Source of the DNA: Chromera velia
Lineage: Eukaryota; Sar; Chromeraceae
Direction of reading: 5' to 3'
Assembly (NCBI GenBank): GCA_018398765.1
Contig: JAHBMJ010001440.1
Span: 1 to 30,932, forward strand
DNA: 30,932 bases
Of the stretch, positions 20,488 through 30,921 are shown in pieces. The notes beneath the pieces are model-generated. The model saw only the letters and a list, made by a program, of their open reading frames with translations, ran no database searches and had not been told where the DNA came from. How positions within the stretch are numbered: the first letter of the stretch is position 1; every line of letters starts with the position of its first letter. The position numbers were made by a program, and so were the translations under genes.

Positions 20488-21659
20488 AATAAATCACAAA
20501 AAAAAATAAAAAGCCCATGCAAGCTCTTTTCCCGCCCATTCAGCCTCGAGACTGACAGACCTTCTCACCAAAGCGGGCGGATTCGTCATGTGAGAGTACT
20601 TGTGGAATTCCTGAGCGAACGCTTGGCTGACTGCGAAGACGGTCCAGAAGGTCTGCCAGAAAGGAGAGCCCCCCAGCAAAAGAAAGGAGAGGGCAACGAT
20701 GGCACCTGCATTGAAATGAAGTCAACAGGCAAAAATAAACAAATCAGAAAGGTATATATTTGAAGGGGAAAGAGAGCAGGCCTGCGAGATACGTCGATGA
20801 CAAACAGACAGACAAGTCTCCGCCAGTTGGACGCTGGTCGAGCGAATTGACGCACGCATGCTTCAAGCAGGGTAACGAAGTGCTGTCCAGTCAGAGAAGA
20901 GAAACCACTCCTGAGGATCGCTTGCGCCCTCAAAACTCACGAGGCCTTTTCGCTCCCATCCCGTCCTACCTAGCCCTCTGTCTGACCTGCTGCATAGCAG
21001 ATTTTGAAAGTATTGTTCTCAAAGTCTCGGTACGTAATTGTCCAGGGCGCCTTGTGGTGTCCCTGGAACCCCTCAATCACCCCCCCAAACACGGGTGTCG
21101 ACCCATTCCCGTAGTTATCAGCAACCCAGTGGAAGAGACCGCTGAAAAAATCACCGAAAACCAAAGCACACAAAAAACCCAAAGCTATATCCAATCCTCC
21201 AGCTAAAGACTGCGCTGATGAGACAGAGATGGCCGACTTCGTGAGAGAGAACAAGGCTAACAAGAGGGTGGACCAAACCACCCCCTTCTGCCAAGGAGTC
21301 GATTTCACAGAGTCCCCCTCTACCACCAGGACCGGTGCTTTCCCTTTCCCCTTCCCCTCCCGACTTCCTTGCTGAGTCAACACCTGAGGTGCTGAGACAG
21401 AAAGGGGTGCAGAAGTTGTCACCTCCCTTTCCTCTGCCACCACGCTCTGCAACTCTCTGCTTCGTCTCCGAGAAGAGGAGGGAGAAGATGAGAGAAGACG
21501 ACTAGAGGACAGACGCAGAACCCGACTCGTTTGGGGATGTGAGAGGAAAGCGCCCGTCGTGGATGCCCCATACCCAGCAGCGTATGTCGATGAAAAGACA
21601 GAAGGAGCGCACGATACAGTCAGGGCAAGAAGCCCTGCCGTTCTTTTAGGAATGGGCAT
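19120..21659 (-). CDS. FAD4: Plastid-targeted FAD4/Kua (TMEM189)-type lipid desaturase
   Basis: Four exons, minus strand: 21659-20987, 20705-20561, 19667-19566 and 19258-19120; about 352 aa. Intron phases 1, 2 and 2 all agree. The fold is the Kua/TMEM189-B desaturase; plant FAD4 makes trans-16:1 in plastid phosphatidylglycerol, while animal homologues make plasmalogens. All eight histidines are present: LFHWVADNYG, EGFQGHHKAPW, AQEFHKYSHM and RKEHGQHHNSP, followed by YCILFGFCN and a C-terminus PLDSIGFFRFLE like other Kua proteins. The first ATG (21659) gives a signal peptide (MPIPKRTAGLLALTVSCAP) and a Ser/Arg-rich transit-like stretch, so plastid targeting is likely. The open frame extends upstream to 21767 without an ATG. 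Two donors are unusual (GTCTGT, GTGCGT). Substrate is inferred from FAD4 similarity and targeting. Confidence 0.88.
19986..20489 (+). repeat. (GAAA)n array of about 500 bases in desaturase intron 2
   Basis: Almost pure GAAA units with variant blocks: GAACCTGAAAGAAA near 20033, 20081 and 20143, AAATAAAT around 20190-20220, and GGAAGGAA around 20238. In the desaturase transcript it is a 500-base C/U tract. The Phe/Leu/Ser-rich minus-strand frames are artefacts. Confidence 0.95.
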
Positions 21660-22197
21660 GCTTTGGGAGACGATTTCTCGTCGCACGACAGGTTGAAAAG
21701 CCGTTCTCCTTCCCGTTGAAGACACTGCTTCACTTTGGAGATCCCCGAACGGACTTCTATACCCCAACCACCAACAGCTACTGACGCACTGTTAGCACTG
21801 AGAAGGAAAGGATGGGGACATCATCATGCATGAGGTTTGGGTGAACAGATTCAGACTGAGTCGAATTGGGGAATCTGTCATGCACTAGCTCTTTTTAGAC
21901 ACAATTGAAAAATATTGAAAAAACCATGTGGCTAAAATGATTTAGACACACAAAATCGTGTCGGTCGCGACCCCGAGTCAAAAGTTTAACATCAACAGTG
22001 TGTCAGGCACTCAATTCGATCTTCTTCGGCGACCTGAAGCGTGGAACGGAAGTGTGCCGCTGTGCCAAAGAAACATATATACCTGTATCCTTCCAAGTAG
22101 TCCAAAGTTTCTCCTCACGCCGGGAGTGTGTCTGCAACGAGAGGCCGCAGTCGGGTAGTCATTTGCTCTGTCCGTCTCCTTCTACCGCCTTCTCACA
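21660..22197. promoter_or_regulatory. Shared divergent promoter region of two plastid-protein genes
   Basis: 538 bases separate the ATG codons of the desaturase (minus) and the PDZ protein (plus). An ACATATATACC element at about 22073-22083, some 115 bases upstream of the plus-strand ATG, is a weak TATA candidate. AT-rich sequence around 21898-21955 lies between the two likely leaders. No ORF of note is present. Confidence 0.4.
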
Positions 22198-23715
22198 ATG
22201 CACCTGAAAGCCCTTCTCGCTGCCTGCCTTGGTCTCTCCTGTGAGGCCTTCACAATTATTCGGGTTGGAGGTCCCGGCACGCTTCGGCTTCGTGGTGTAG
22301 GGGGCCGTAGAGGTCTCTTGGAGACCTTGGAGGCTGTGGAGTCTGTTATGGACTCTCCATCTGTCCTCTCTGCTGGGAAGGCCGACTTCGATCCCAACAA
22401 GGGTGTCAGGAACATTCCGGACGATCAGATCATCACACTAAGAAAACCTGCAGGAATCAAGTGGTCGCAAGATGAGGCCGGAAACATTTACGTGGGGAAG
22501 ATGGAGCCTGAGTGAGTCACCTTGACCTTTCCATGAAGTGTGCGAATGTCCTGTAACAGCAGGGCAAGCCGAAGAATGCACGATGTAGATCCTGTTGCTT
22601 TGTCCTTGATGCAAATTTGAGGTCTTTGTCCTTGTTGCTTTCGTCGAAGTCTGCCTTTAGAAGCTGACAGTTCCCCCCCCGGCGGGAAAAGCTGCAGGTG
22701 GCCTTCTCTTGTCCCGTCCTTCCTGAAGCTTTCCTCTGTCTGAAGGCTTTCTAATCGAATCAAACGACGGTCTATCACTACAAGTCTAACTCGGTCGCTC
22801 TTTTTCTCAGGATAGGGCTCCTCAGTTTAGGCCCAAAAGTCTGTTCGGGTGTTGGTTTTCTTCCAGAATGACTCGTGGACGGTGACCGCAGTGCTGACAA
22901 AAGTGAATTTGGCTTGCGTGAAAATCTCTGGTTTCTATTGTTTTGAGCTCCTAAGTCTACAGTCGGGATGTGTGCGGTGCCTGTGCGTGTGTATGAGTGC
23001 GTATTGATCCCTTGCCTGACGGATCCATTTTTCTGGCTCAAACCGTCTGTCTCTGTGAGGGGGGAAAGGGGAATTGTCTGTCTGTCTGTCTGTCTGTCTG
23101 CAAGAAGGGAGAAAAAGAAACATATAGTCTGTCAGCCTGTCTGTCTTCTGAGAGAAAGCAAGAGAAAAGGAAAGAAAAGACGGTTTAGTCTGTCTCTCTG
23201 TGTGCGCAGCTGTTCAGCCGCCAGAACGGGTCTTGTGAAGCAGGGCGACAAACTGCTGTTCATGTCTGCGGCGTGGGGTAATGACATGTGGAGCTGCAAA
23301 GGATCGTCTGTGGACTTTGTCGCACAAGCAGGTAATGCGTGAGGGGAACAAGGTGTGTGTGTGTGGGAGGGTGGGTGGGTGGGGGGCTCACTCAGTGTAC
23401 GTTTGGCGGTCTATGTGAGTGTGTGGTTTGGAGAGAAGAATTCAACATTTTGAGAGGGAGGGTATCTGCCGTATGTAGTGGGACAGGGAGAGGGCGAGAA
23501 AGACAGCTTCCATTGTTGCGTCATAGCCAACGCATTTCTTTGTCTTCTCGCGTCACAGATGAAGTGGAGGGAATTGCAAGGGGAAAGCGTCACGCATGAA
23601 GTGGAGGGAATTGCAAGGGGAAAGCAGGAAGGCATTGAAGACTCAATCATCCTGTTCGCTTGCATGTACTCCCACCCAAACACACCGCCCCGCTCCCCTG
23701 TCTCTCTCTCTGCAC

Positions 23716-23780
<65 letters not shown>

Positions 23781-23781
23781 A

Positions 23782-23824
<43 letters not shown>

Positions 23825-24290
23825 CACACACAAACACACAGGGGAGGGGGAGAGAGAGAGAGAGAGAGAGAGAAACGCGCGTGCTCACGTGTGCTCAAGT
23901 CCCTTTTTTTGTTTTTCTCCTTCTGTCTCGAATGCACTCGTGGTGTGGGTCTTGCGAGAGCGTGCCTTCTTCTGTCCTTCCTCCGTTTTGTTTGTGCGTG
24001 CAGAGTTCCAGCGAGCGGCTCCCGATCTCCGAATTGTCCTTGAGAGAGGGGGGAAGATCGTCACAAAGCCCAAGGCACAGGGAAAGAAGTCGGATGCAGA
24101 GGTGAGTGGAAGGAGCATTTCTGAATTCAGAGAGAGAGAGAGAGAGATGAACAAGGCAGTCAGAGGAACCGTTGAACGGCCGCAGAAAAGAATCTGACGT
24201 ATATATGATCGGTGGAAGGAATGAGACAGTGCGTGCCTGTGTTACATGTATCTGTTTCAGACCGTGCGTGCCCACACACACGTGTGTTTG

Positions 24291-24341
<51 letters not shown>

Positions 24342-24779
24342 TCGCGTATGTCGTGTTCTGGTTGAACTATTCTGTTTCAAACCAAGGGTTGTAGATGACG
24401 CGGCACGTGTACGTCCCGCGTTCCTTCCTCTGCCCGTTGTGTGCAATTATATTCTGCTCCTCTGTGTCTGCCTCAGGCTGCTTTCGTGTGTTCCTCCTTC
24501 CGGCTCTTTCCCCGTTTGTCTGGAAAGCTGAAGTAGCTGTGCACTCGTGCCCAGAAAATGACAAATCCAATGACGTCAAAGCAGAGGTCGCTTCAGTCTC
24601 CCACCAAGGGGGGGTATGTGACAAAAAGTGCATTAGAGTGGCAGACAGTCCTTCGCTGGATTTTGTGTGTGTATGAGCATACATCTATCTGTGTGTCTAT
24701 GAGTGCATGTGCTATGCAGCTTCTGGCAGAGATGGACAAGGACGAAGAGGAACGACCGAAGTGGCTCGGCATTTTCTGA
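22198..24779 (+). CDS. Small plastid-targeted PDZ-like protein
   Basis: Four exons: 22198-22511, 23210-23331, 24004-24101 and 24720-24779; 197 aa. Phases 2, 1 and 0 agree at each junction, with donors GTGAGT, GTAATG and GTGAGT. The N-terminus MHLKALLAACLGLSCEAF is a signal peptide, with Phe just after the likely cleavage (CEA|F), then a basic Gly/Arg-rich transit-like stretch, typical of complex red plastids. Residues about 85-165 form a PDZ-like domain: GIKWSQDEAGNIYVGKMEP, SAARTGLVKQGDKLLFMSA, then AWGNDMWSCKGSSVDFV. The closest remembered match is the PDZ region of plant thylakoid proteins such as the rubredoxin protein ENH1, but no rubredoxin or TPR part is present. The tail is Lys/Glu-rich and ends PKWLGIF. 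The partner is unknown; a role in plastid membrane-protein assembly would be guesswork. Confidence 0.8.
23075..23101 (+). repeat. (TGTC)n microsatellite
   Basis: Six TGTC units in intron 1 of the PDZ gene. Confidence 0.85.
23550..23623 (+). repeat. Tandem duplication of a 37-base unit in PDZ-gene intron 2
   Basis: The unit beginning GCGTCAC occurs at 23550-23586 and again at 23587-23623 with only two differences near its start (AG versus GC). This indicates a recent tandem duplication. Confidence 0.85.
23719..23873 (+). repeat. Alternating (CA)n(GA)n composite microsatellite
   Basis: The pattern (AC)n(AG)n occurs three times in succession inside intron 2 of the PDZ gene. The third block is interrupted by GGGGAGGGG. 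Confidence 0.92.
24291..24343 (+). repeat. (TG)n(TATG)n repeat in PDZ-gene intron 3
   Basis: A TG run changes to TATG units near 24325. It is intronic and non-coding. Confidence 0.85.
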
Positions 24780-26348
24780 GCGTGAGAAAAGTTTGAATGA
24801 AAACAAATAGGGAAATGGCGGAGGGACTGTTTTTCGTCGTTTCGGTGAAGTGTTCTCATCTCTCGCTGTCTCTCTCTGTAGGTCTGGAGAGCATCTTTCT
24901 TTCCAGATCGCTCTTTCTTTCGGGTTTCTTTGCATGTCTTCTGCGGAAGAGAAAGACAAACGACCGACTTGAGATGACAGAAACAGAGACGGTACAATCA
25001 GAGGGAGGGCCGGAAGAAACAAAGAGAGAGGCTGAAAGGAAAGGTTGGCCTCTCTTCTTCTTCCTGCCTGCCTCTGTCAGTCAACGTGAGGCGTGACCAA
25101 TAAGAGGCGGTGGAGGGATTTCTGTTTGCTTGTTTGTTTGTGTGTATGTTTTCTGTCGAGACAAAAGAACACCCGCAAGCTGTCTCCGTCCGGAGGGGGG
25201 AAGTGCAGTCGAGTCTGAATCAGTAAAGCCTGAATCGAGGTGTGTGTCTGAAGAAACAGGGAAAGGAAAGATGTCGAAGAAGAGAAACGAGGGAAGTCTT
25301 GCGTCGCCTTTTCCCAAACACTCCGCTACTCACCCACCCTACCATGAAGCACACACACAAACGTCCACACACTTTTCAATCCATACACACTAAAGAGAAA
25401 GAGAAAATTGTTGTATAATTACTCGCTCCATGCACTCTTCTCCTTCATCCTCAAATCTCCCCCCTCCCTTCCCTTGATTGAAGCCAAAGGTGGCGCGATC
25501 GAGAGGATGGGCGTTCGTCAGCTGAGGGAAGTAGTCACATCGGGGCATCATCTTTCATTCATCCATTAACGGAGTGCAAACGAAATCGACATTGAGCAAG
25601 ACGGGCAGGGGGCACTGTGCTTGAATTCCGTTGATTTTCATGACCGGGAAGCCTCGAGGCCTAGATCGAGGCATGGGAACACCGGCTTAGTAGACAGACC
25701 TTTAAAGAGTGATCAAGTCGTGCAGTCTGGGTTTTCGTCTTACATTCCATCCCTATCGCTGTGAATTCAGTTCCACTCCAGCTGGAAGTCCTCGCTGACT
25801 CATGTCTGCCTGGAGGGCTCCTTTAGATCAACCATGCAGTGTCGTTACCGCAGCAGCCTATCCTAAAGCCTATCGCCTCAACTCGAACAGTCGTTCCTTC
25901 AGTCAACATTCCACTGACCTAGCCACTGAACATCACGTGCAGAGGCAACCAATTCAATCGGCTAGTCAATCAGACCGCTGTGTTAAATTACTGAATTTAA
26001 ACTTTGAGCAGGCAGAGCAGCTCTAGGAGCAGCTCCTCATAATTAGGCCTTTAGGCTGCAGTACGTGGTCCTGCACTAGCAGCACTACATTTAAAAGAAA
26101 TAAAAACTAGAAAAATTTAGACTTTTAATGCCATTGTTATGCCAGTCTAGGTGTCAGTGTAGCTTTTAATTGAGCTAGTAATCTAGGCATCGGCCACAGA
26201 AAAAAAAAAAAGATCCCGCAAAACCCTTTACTTTTTTTCTTTTTTTTTTTCTTTCTCAGTTAAAGAACTATTGTTTAAATGTTGCATAAGTGTTGTTTGC
26301 CAGTGTGTGTTATACAACTGTTGTTAAGTGTACGTTGTTCAGGGTTGA

Positions 26349-26394
26349 AAAGTAAAAAAAAAAGAAAAAAAAAAAAGATCTCCTCAAATCGCTA
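26349..26394 (+). repeat. Dispersed A-rich repeat, copy 2
   Basis: It reads AAAAGTAAAAAA, an A/G run, then TCCTCAAATCGCT, matching 447-494 in the same orientation. It is followed directly by (ACTT)n. Confidence 0.4.
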
Positions 26395-26396
26395 CT

Positions 26397-26426
26397 CACT
26401 TACTTACTTACTTACTTACTTACTTA
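26397..26426 (+). repeat. (ACTT)n microsatellite
   Basis: About seven ACTT units, adjacent to the dispersed A-rich repeat. Confidence 0.85.
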
Positions 26427-27180
26427 ATTGTGGTTAAGCCTCGGGTCTCTGAAACCAGAGATAAATGGCAACCTATGCATGCAGTTATAAACAAAAGGAG
26501 CAAACCGCCGCAGCTTAGCCTGCTTCCACATGAATATGAACAACCACGACCCTCCGCAGCCTAAGCTGAAGCTAAAGGCTGAATAACCACACAAGACGTG
26601 CATGCACTCATTTCAGACAAGCTTCGATCAGTGCACTTGCCTTCTTCGGCTCCCGGTCCACAATGAATAAAACGAGCTCTCTTACATATGCCTCTTCTTC
26701 CCCGATACCTCTTTTCCCAGCTACAGCAGTCCATCTTGCTCTGCAGACCCTTTCACCGATTCCTGTTCTCTCTTTCACTCTCTCTGCCAGCAAGTGAAGT
26801 TTGGAGCTAAGCTGCTCTGTTTACACGCATGCAGACAATCGATGCACTGCATCGTCGATCTGTTTTTTGCCTTTGACTGCAGGACAGTGAATACAGTGTT
26901 CTTCGCAGGATCCACCGTGTCTCTTTCCCCCACCAGCACATGCTCGAAGGAGAGAGGTGAAAAGAGAACTACCAGACAAGAAAGAACGAGGCAGAGTACG
27001 CAATTGAACTGTGTAACCCCACTCTCTTCTAACCCTCCCCTCTAAAAGCAACATGGCCAGACGCTGGTGCGATCGGTTTTCTATCTGAAAATTACTCAGT
27101 CGGGAGTTGCATGGATAGATACCACATAAACGGGTGGGCCTATGCTCGCCGACAGGTCTTGAAGTCAACCATTCTTACAA

Positions 27181-28869
27181 CTATTCTGAGGCTTCCCTTT
27201 CCCTTGCTTTCTGCCTGAGTATCCATTTATTCGTTCCGTTTCTCCCTCTCTGGCTTTTTTTTCTCAAAAGATCTAGTGCGATTATCCGAAGTATGCTACT
27301 GGCTGAATTAGCCCATACCGGGGTCAGCAATCTGTGCCATGCATCCCAGACTGCCCGAGGAACCTCCCTTTCTGTTCTCTTTATGCTTTCTATGAAACCT
27401 CCCAACCGATAAGAAAGGATCTCTCTCATGGGACGCATACCAACCGAAACTAAAGTTGGCACCTTGAAAGAGTTATAGGGCAAACGGAATGTTCAGCGTA
27501 CAAATCGAAGCTGCAATCCATCAGGTACAATGATATCTCTCTGACTTACCGGCAAGGCTTCCAGCGAGTACGTTGCCACCGGCTCCCAGAGCGCCTGCAA
27601 TAAACAAACTTTGCATCGAGGGGGCAAAGGACCTAAGGATGAACAAGTGCCCATCACTGCCCCCAAACAGCGTTCAGCACTTTCAAGTCGGTCCTTGAGT
27701 GACTTTTTTGGGTCCCCTCTCTCAAATACACGACACCTAAGGTATTTAGAGCTCTCTACACATTCAACTGTCTTCCCTTCAAAAGTCACTTCCCCTTCTA
27801 TTTTCCTTCCTAAGCCTGAGAGTGCAAGAACTTTTGTTTTCTTTAAATTCACTTTCAACCTATGTTCCTGACAATAAGAGGTCAAACGGTCCAAACGCCA
27901 CTGTAGATCAGAAGAAGAGTGAGCAAAAATAACAAGATCGTCTGCGTAACCTATGCTTTCAAGCAGTAAGTCCGCCAATCTTACCTGCTCAGGGATGCGG
28001 AGTCGCTGCTCCGTTGTTTCACTCTCCTCCCTCCTCTCTCCGCATTCTCCCTCCTTCTGTTTTTCATCCATATCTGATTCCCCATCCAAACCGTTATCAG
28101 CTTCCCTCCCTTTAACACTCAGAACAGAATAAATATTATTAATAAATAAAAGAAAAAGAAGAGGAGAAAATGGATTTCCCTGTTTTACCCCTACACTTTC
28201 AGGAAAAACCCAATCCGACCCATCCACCCTTCCCCACACATTCATATACATAGAGTGAATCATGCACACGTCCTTCTCGCTGATTCCTTCCTTTCTAAGT
28301 CTGTCAATCATTTTCTTTCTGGGTACTCGGTCAAATGCCTTGCTGAAGTCAACAAACGCTGCAAGGAGGGGTCTGTGTCTCTTCTTTGCTGAAGCCGTGA
28401 GAGCATGAAGAGCAGCTATCGCTTCCCTTGTACCGACCCCCTTCCTGAAACCCACCTCTTGTTTATCTATATTCGTTGTCTCCCTTAACCGACCATCCAT
28501 CAACAACGCGAACAACTTTGCCAGAAGGCAGACGATGTGTATGGGCCTCCATTCGTCATAAGAAGGAGAGACGTGACCTTTTGGAACAGGAGCAATTCGA
28601 ATGAAGTTCCACTTTTCTAGCCAGAAAGAAAAAAGGAAAAAAAGATTGAAGAAAATGAAAAGAAGAAAACGAGACAGACGAGAAGAGGAAAAGCATAAAT
28701 GTACCTGCGCAGGGAAGATTCCTTTGAGGCCGGCTGCCTTCTTTGGGTCGATTGCCTTCAGTATCTTCTCACATTTATCGAAAGAAAAGAAACTTATTAT
28801 TTTAGGTGCCAGGAGGGGAGCTGGTGTTTCATCCTTCTTTTGAGGCTCCAGTCTGTCCCCACTGAACAT
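27181..28869 (-). pseudogene. Reverse transcriptase part of the LINE, interrupted by in-frame stops
   Basis: Reading from an internal Met at 28869, the RT motifs appear in order: EWRPIHIVCLLAKLF (about 106-120), motif A VDFSKAFDRVPR (about 173-184), motif B VKQGNPFSPLLF (about 228-239), and the catalytic YADD (about 308-311). An acidic, Glu/Lys-rich insert of about 50 residues sits between motif B and YADD. An in-frame TGA at 27493-27495 is followed by a further 100 codons of the same frame with a plausible LINE C-terminus, ending at 27181. Upstream, the same frame continues past a TAG at 28951-28953 to about 29283. A Phe/Leu-rich stretch at residues 58-83 replaces the usual loop before the EKWNFIRIAPVPKG segment. 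Confidence 0.82.
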
Positions 28870-29899
28870 ATCGGCCCAAAAATTTGAAAACGAAAAGGCG
28901 GACGGCTTTTTTCCTTCACTCCCACTCTCTACCTTTTTTCTCTCCCTCCTCTATTTCCATAGGGCTGCTGAGTCCTTAACAGCTTCTTCTGCAAGTCTCT
29001 CTGCCTGAAGAATGGCATACTTTCTCTTTTTTCTTGCTATCAACTTCCCTTTCTCTCTGTTTAACCTGTTCATCTTAAAAGTTTCTCTTTGCTGTGATGT
29101 ACCGCTCGTCTTCATCCTCCCAGAGTTCCCTTTCTTCCTTCCATTCCCTTTCTGCAGATCTAACTCTCTTCTGAATCTCCCTGCATTCTTGATCCCTCCA
29201 AGGTGTGACAGCCTTTTCCTTCCTTTCACTTTTTCTCGAATGAGTTGGCTTTTGTTTTCTCTCCTTGGGTTGTGTGAATACATGCTCCCACTGTTAGGTG
29301 AGTCTAGCTATTTGGCTTCTTGGTGGTACAGAGATAGAACAAGTGGAAGACGGAAAGGCAGAAAGTGGTATCTGAGTATCGGGATAGAAAGAAGGGACGG
29401 ACATAAGGAGAGGGGGGAAGAGGGGAGGAGGAGGAGGCGAAGGTATGGATAGAATAGGCTTGCCTTCTTTTTTCGATTCCTAAATCCCAGCGTCCCACAA
29501 CCCAGGCCAAAGCTTCCCTGTTAAATCTTTTACCGAAGTTGCCAGAGGCATCATCTCATCATTGGTGACCGGCGTTTGCCTTCCTGGCTTCGTGAAAGAA
29601 GAGGATGGGACAAAAGAAGGGTGAGGCGGCGAGTTATCATTCGGTTTTGGCAGAGATGAGAGGTTGAGAGATAAAGAAACGGCCGCATATTTGGGAGCTG
29701 CGTCAGGCTGTAGCTCAACCCCAAAAGAATTCCACAAACCAAAAAGAAGAGGATCAACTAAAAACAAATCAATGACCATAGCTAGGGCACCCCTTTCATA
29801 ATAAGTGCAAGCCCCTGTGAAGTCGACTTCAATCCCTTAAAGTTTCTTTTCATCTTTCTAAGACAGGCCATTCAAAGGAAGGAGGTTTGCTTTCTCACG

Positions 29900-30610
29900 A
29901 AAGTGAATGGCAGCTCTTTCTGGTTCGTTTACGATTGAATGACAGTTAGAGCGGTGAGACAGTCCCTTGATTGCTTTTTCTACCTTACCCCCCAAGATCT
30001 CTTATAAGTCACCCGTCCCCCCGATCTGTTCCCTTTCCCATAAAATTTCTTTAGGGACTTCCTTTCCTATATGGCAATTGAAGTCTCTTACCACAATGCG
30101 AAGGTCACATAGCAGAACATCACAGACTGCGTTGAGAAGCATCTCTCTCTCTACCTCTTTTAGTTTATCGTTTCTTAGTCTCTTCTCTGCTCCCGATTGG
30201 AGGAGATAGATACCAAAAATATGCAGAGATGCATTTGCCCCCCCCCTTTTCTAGGCTGGCAAGCAGCTCCTGAGTGTCAGTTTGACTATACTGGGCCCCA
30301 CCAACTCCCAAAAAGGCTTCAGACTAGCAACCAAACATGATCGGAGAAGCATACACACCCCCCCTGTTTTTACTTCCCTGTCCTTTGCTCTTTTGTGTAC
30401 CCCTAGCTTTCTTCTGTACCATTCTTGATGACTGAAGTTTTTTCCTGCGTGAGTGGGTATATTGATTGAAGTGGTTGTGTACTTTGTTTCAGTCAGGATT
30501 GCAACATCGATCCCTTCTAACCACCAGTCAAGCGATTCATTCCCAAGATGAGAATCAAGACCTCCGACATTCAGCGTGGCAATGGACAGCCTTCTTCCAT
30601 TCACTGTCAT
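29900..30610 (-). pseudogene. APE-type endonuclease part of the LINE, frame-broken
   Basis: The ATG at 30608-30610 opens MTVNGRRLSIATLNVGGLD, the usual first strand of the endonuclease. It is followed by VAILTETKYT, which contains the metal-binding Glu. This frame ends at 30251. The later VVRDFNCHIG block (about 30060-30095), with the Asp and Asn of the active site, lies beyond that stop and cannot be reached in one frame. The domain is therefore inactive as it stands. Confidence 0.7.
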
Positions 30611-30639
30611 GTTTCACACGCCGGTTGCAGAGAAAAAAG

Positions 30640-30845
30640 ATGAAGAAGAAGAAGAAAAAGGAAAAAAAGAAGAGGAAAAAGGTTTATTCTTGGAGAAAAT
30701 AGAAGGAGGAGATGGTTTGAGAACCCAGTCTGGAATTGACATGAAAGCAGAGGGGTGGGAAGAGGAAGATAAAGAGGAGGAGGAGGAAGAAGAGGAGGAG
30801 GAGGAGGAGGAGGAGGAGGAGGAAGAAGAAGAAGACGAAGAAGAA

Positions 30846-30921
<76 letters not shown>

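Larger units (their letters stand above)
24780..27180. other. Gene-poor region between PDZ gene and retrotransposon
   Basis: It begins with the PDZ-gene 3' flank. After about 25400 there are no convincing open frames. A-rich/T-rich tracts occur at 26200-26260 and 26349-26385, the latter part of the repeat shared with 447-494, followed by (ACTT)n at 26397-26426. The part nearest 27180 may include the 3' untranslated region of the retrotransposon, but its 3' end was not located. Confidence 0.45.
27181..30610 (-). mobile_element. Degenerate non-LTR (LINE) retrotransposon with APE endonuclease and RT
   Basis: The order on the minus strand is that of an APE-type LINE ORF2. An endonuclease start lies at 30610 and downward, an endonuclease RDFNCHIGKEV motif at about 30077-30085, a linker with VTPWRDQECREIQ near 29200, reverse transcriptase from 28869, and a C-terminal region reaching 27181. 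Several frameshifts and stops interrupt it, so this copy cannot encode an intact protein. The clade (CR1/Jockey/L1-like) was not resolved. The ends are not precisely mapped; the 5' side runs into (GAA)n/(GAG)n at 30640-30932. Confidence 0.8.

Noticed and set aside
19821..20539. Phe/Leu/Ser-rich minus-strand frames that look like membrane proteins
   Set aside because: They come from the (GAAA)n array in the desaturase intron; real desaturase exons lie on both sides.
23478..24197. 239-codon plus-strand frame over the PDZ gene
   Set aside because: It is dominated by (CA)n(GA)n translation. The true exon inside it (24004-24101) is used with splice sites and phase that fit the PDZ gene.
30576..30893. 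Poly-Glu plus-strand protein
   Set aside because: It is (GAA)n/(GAG)n sequence, and its start overlaps the LINE endonuclease on the other strand.
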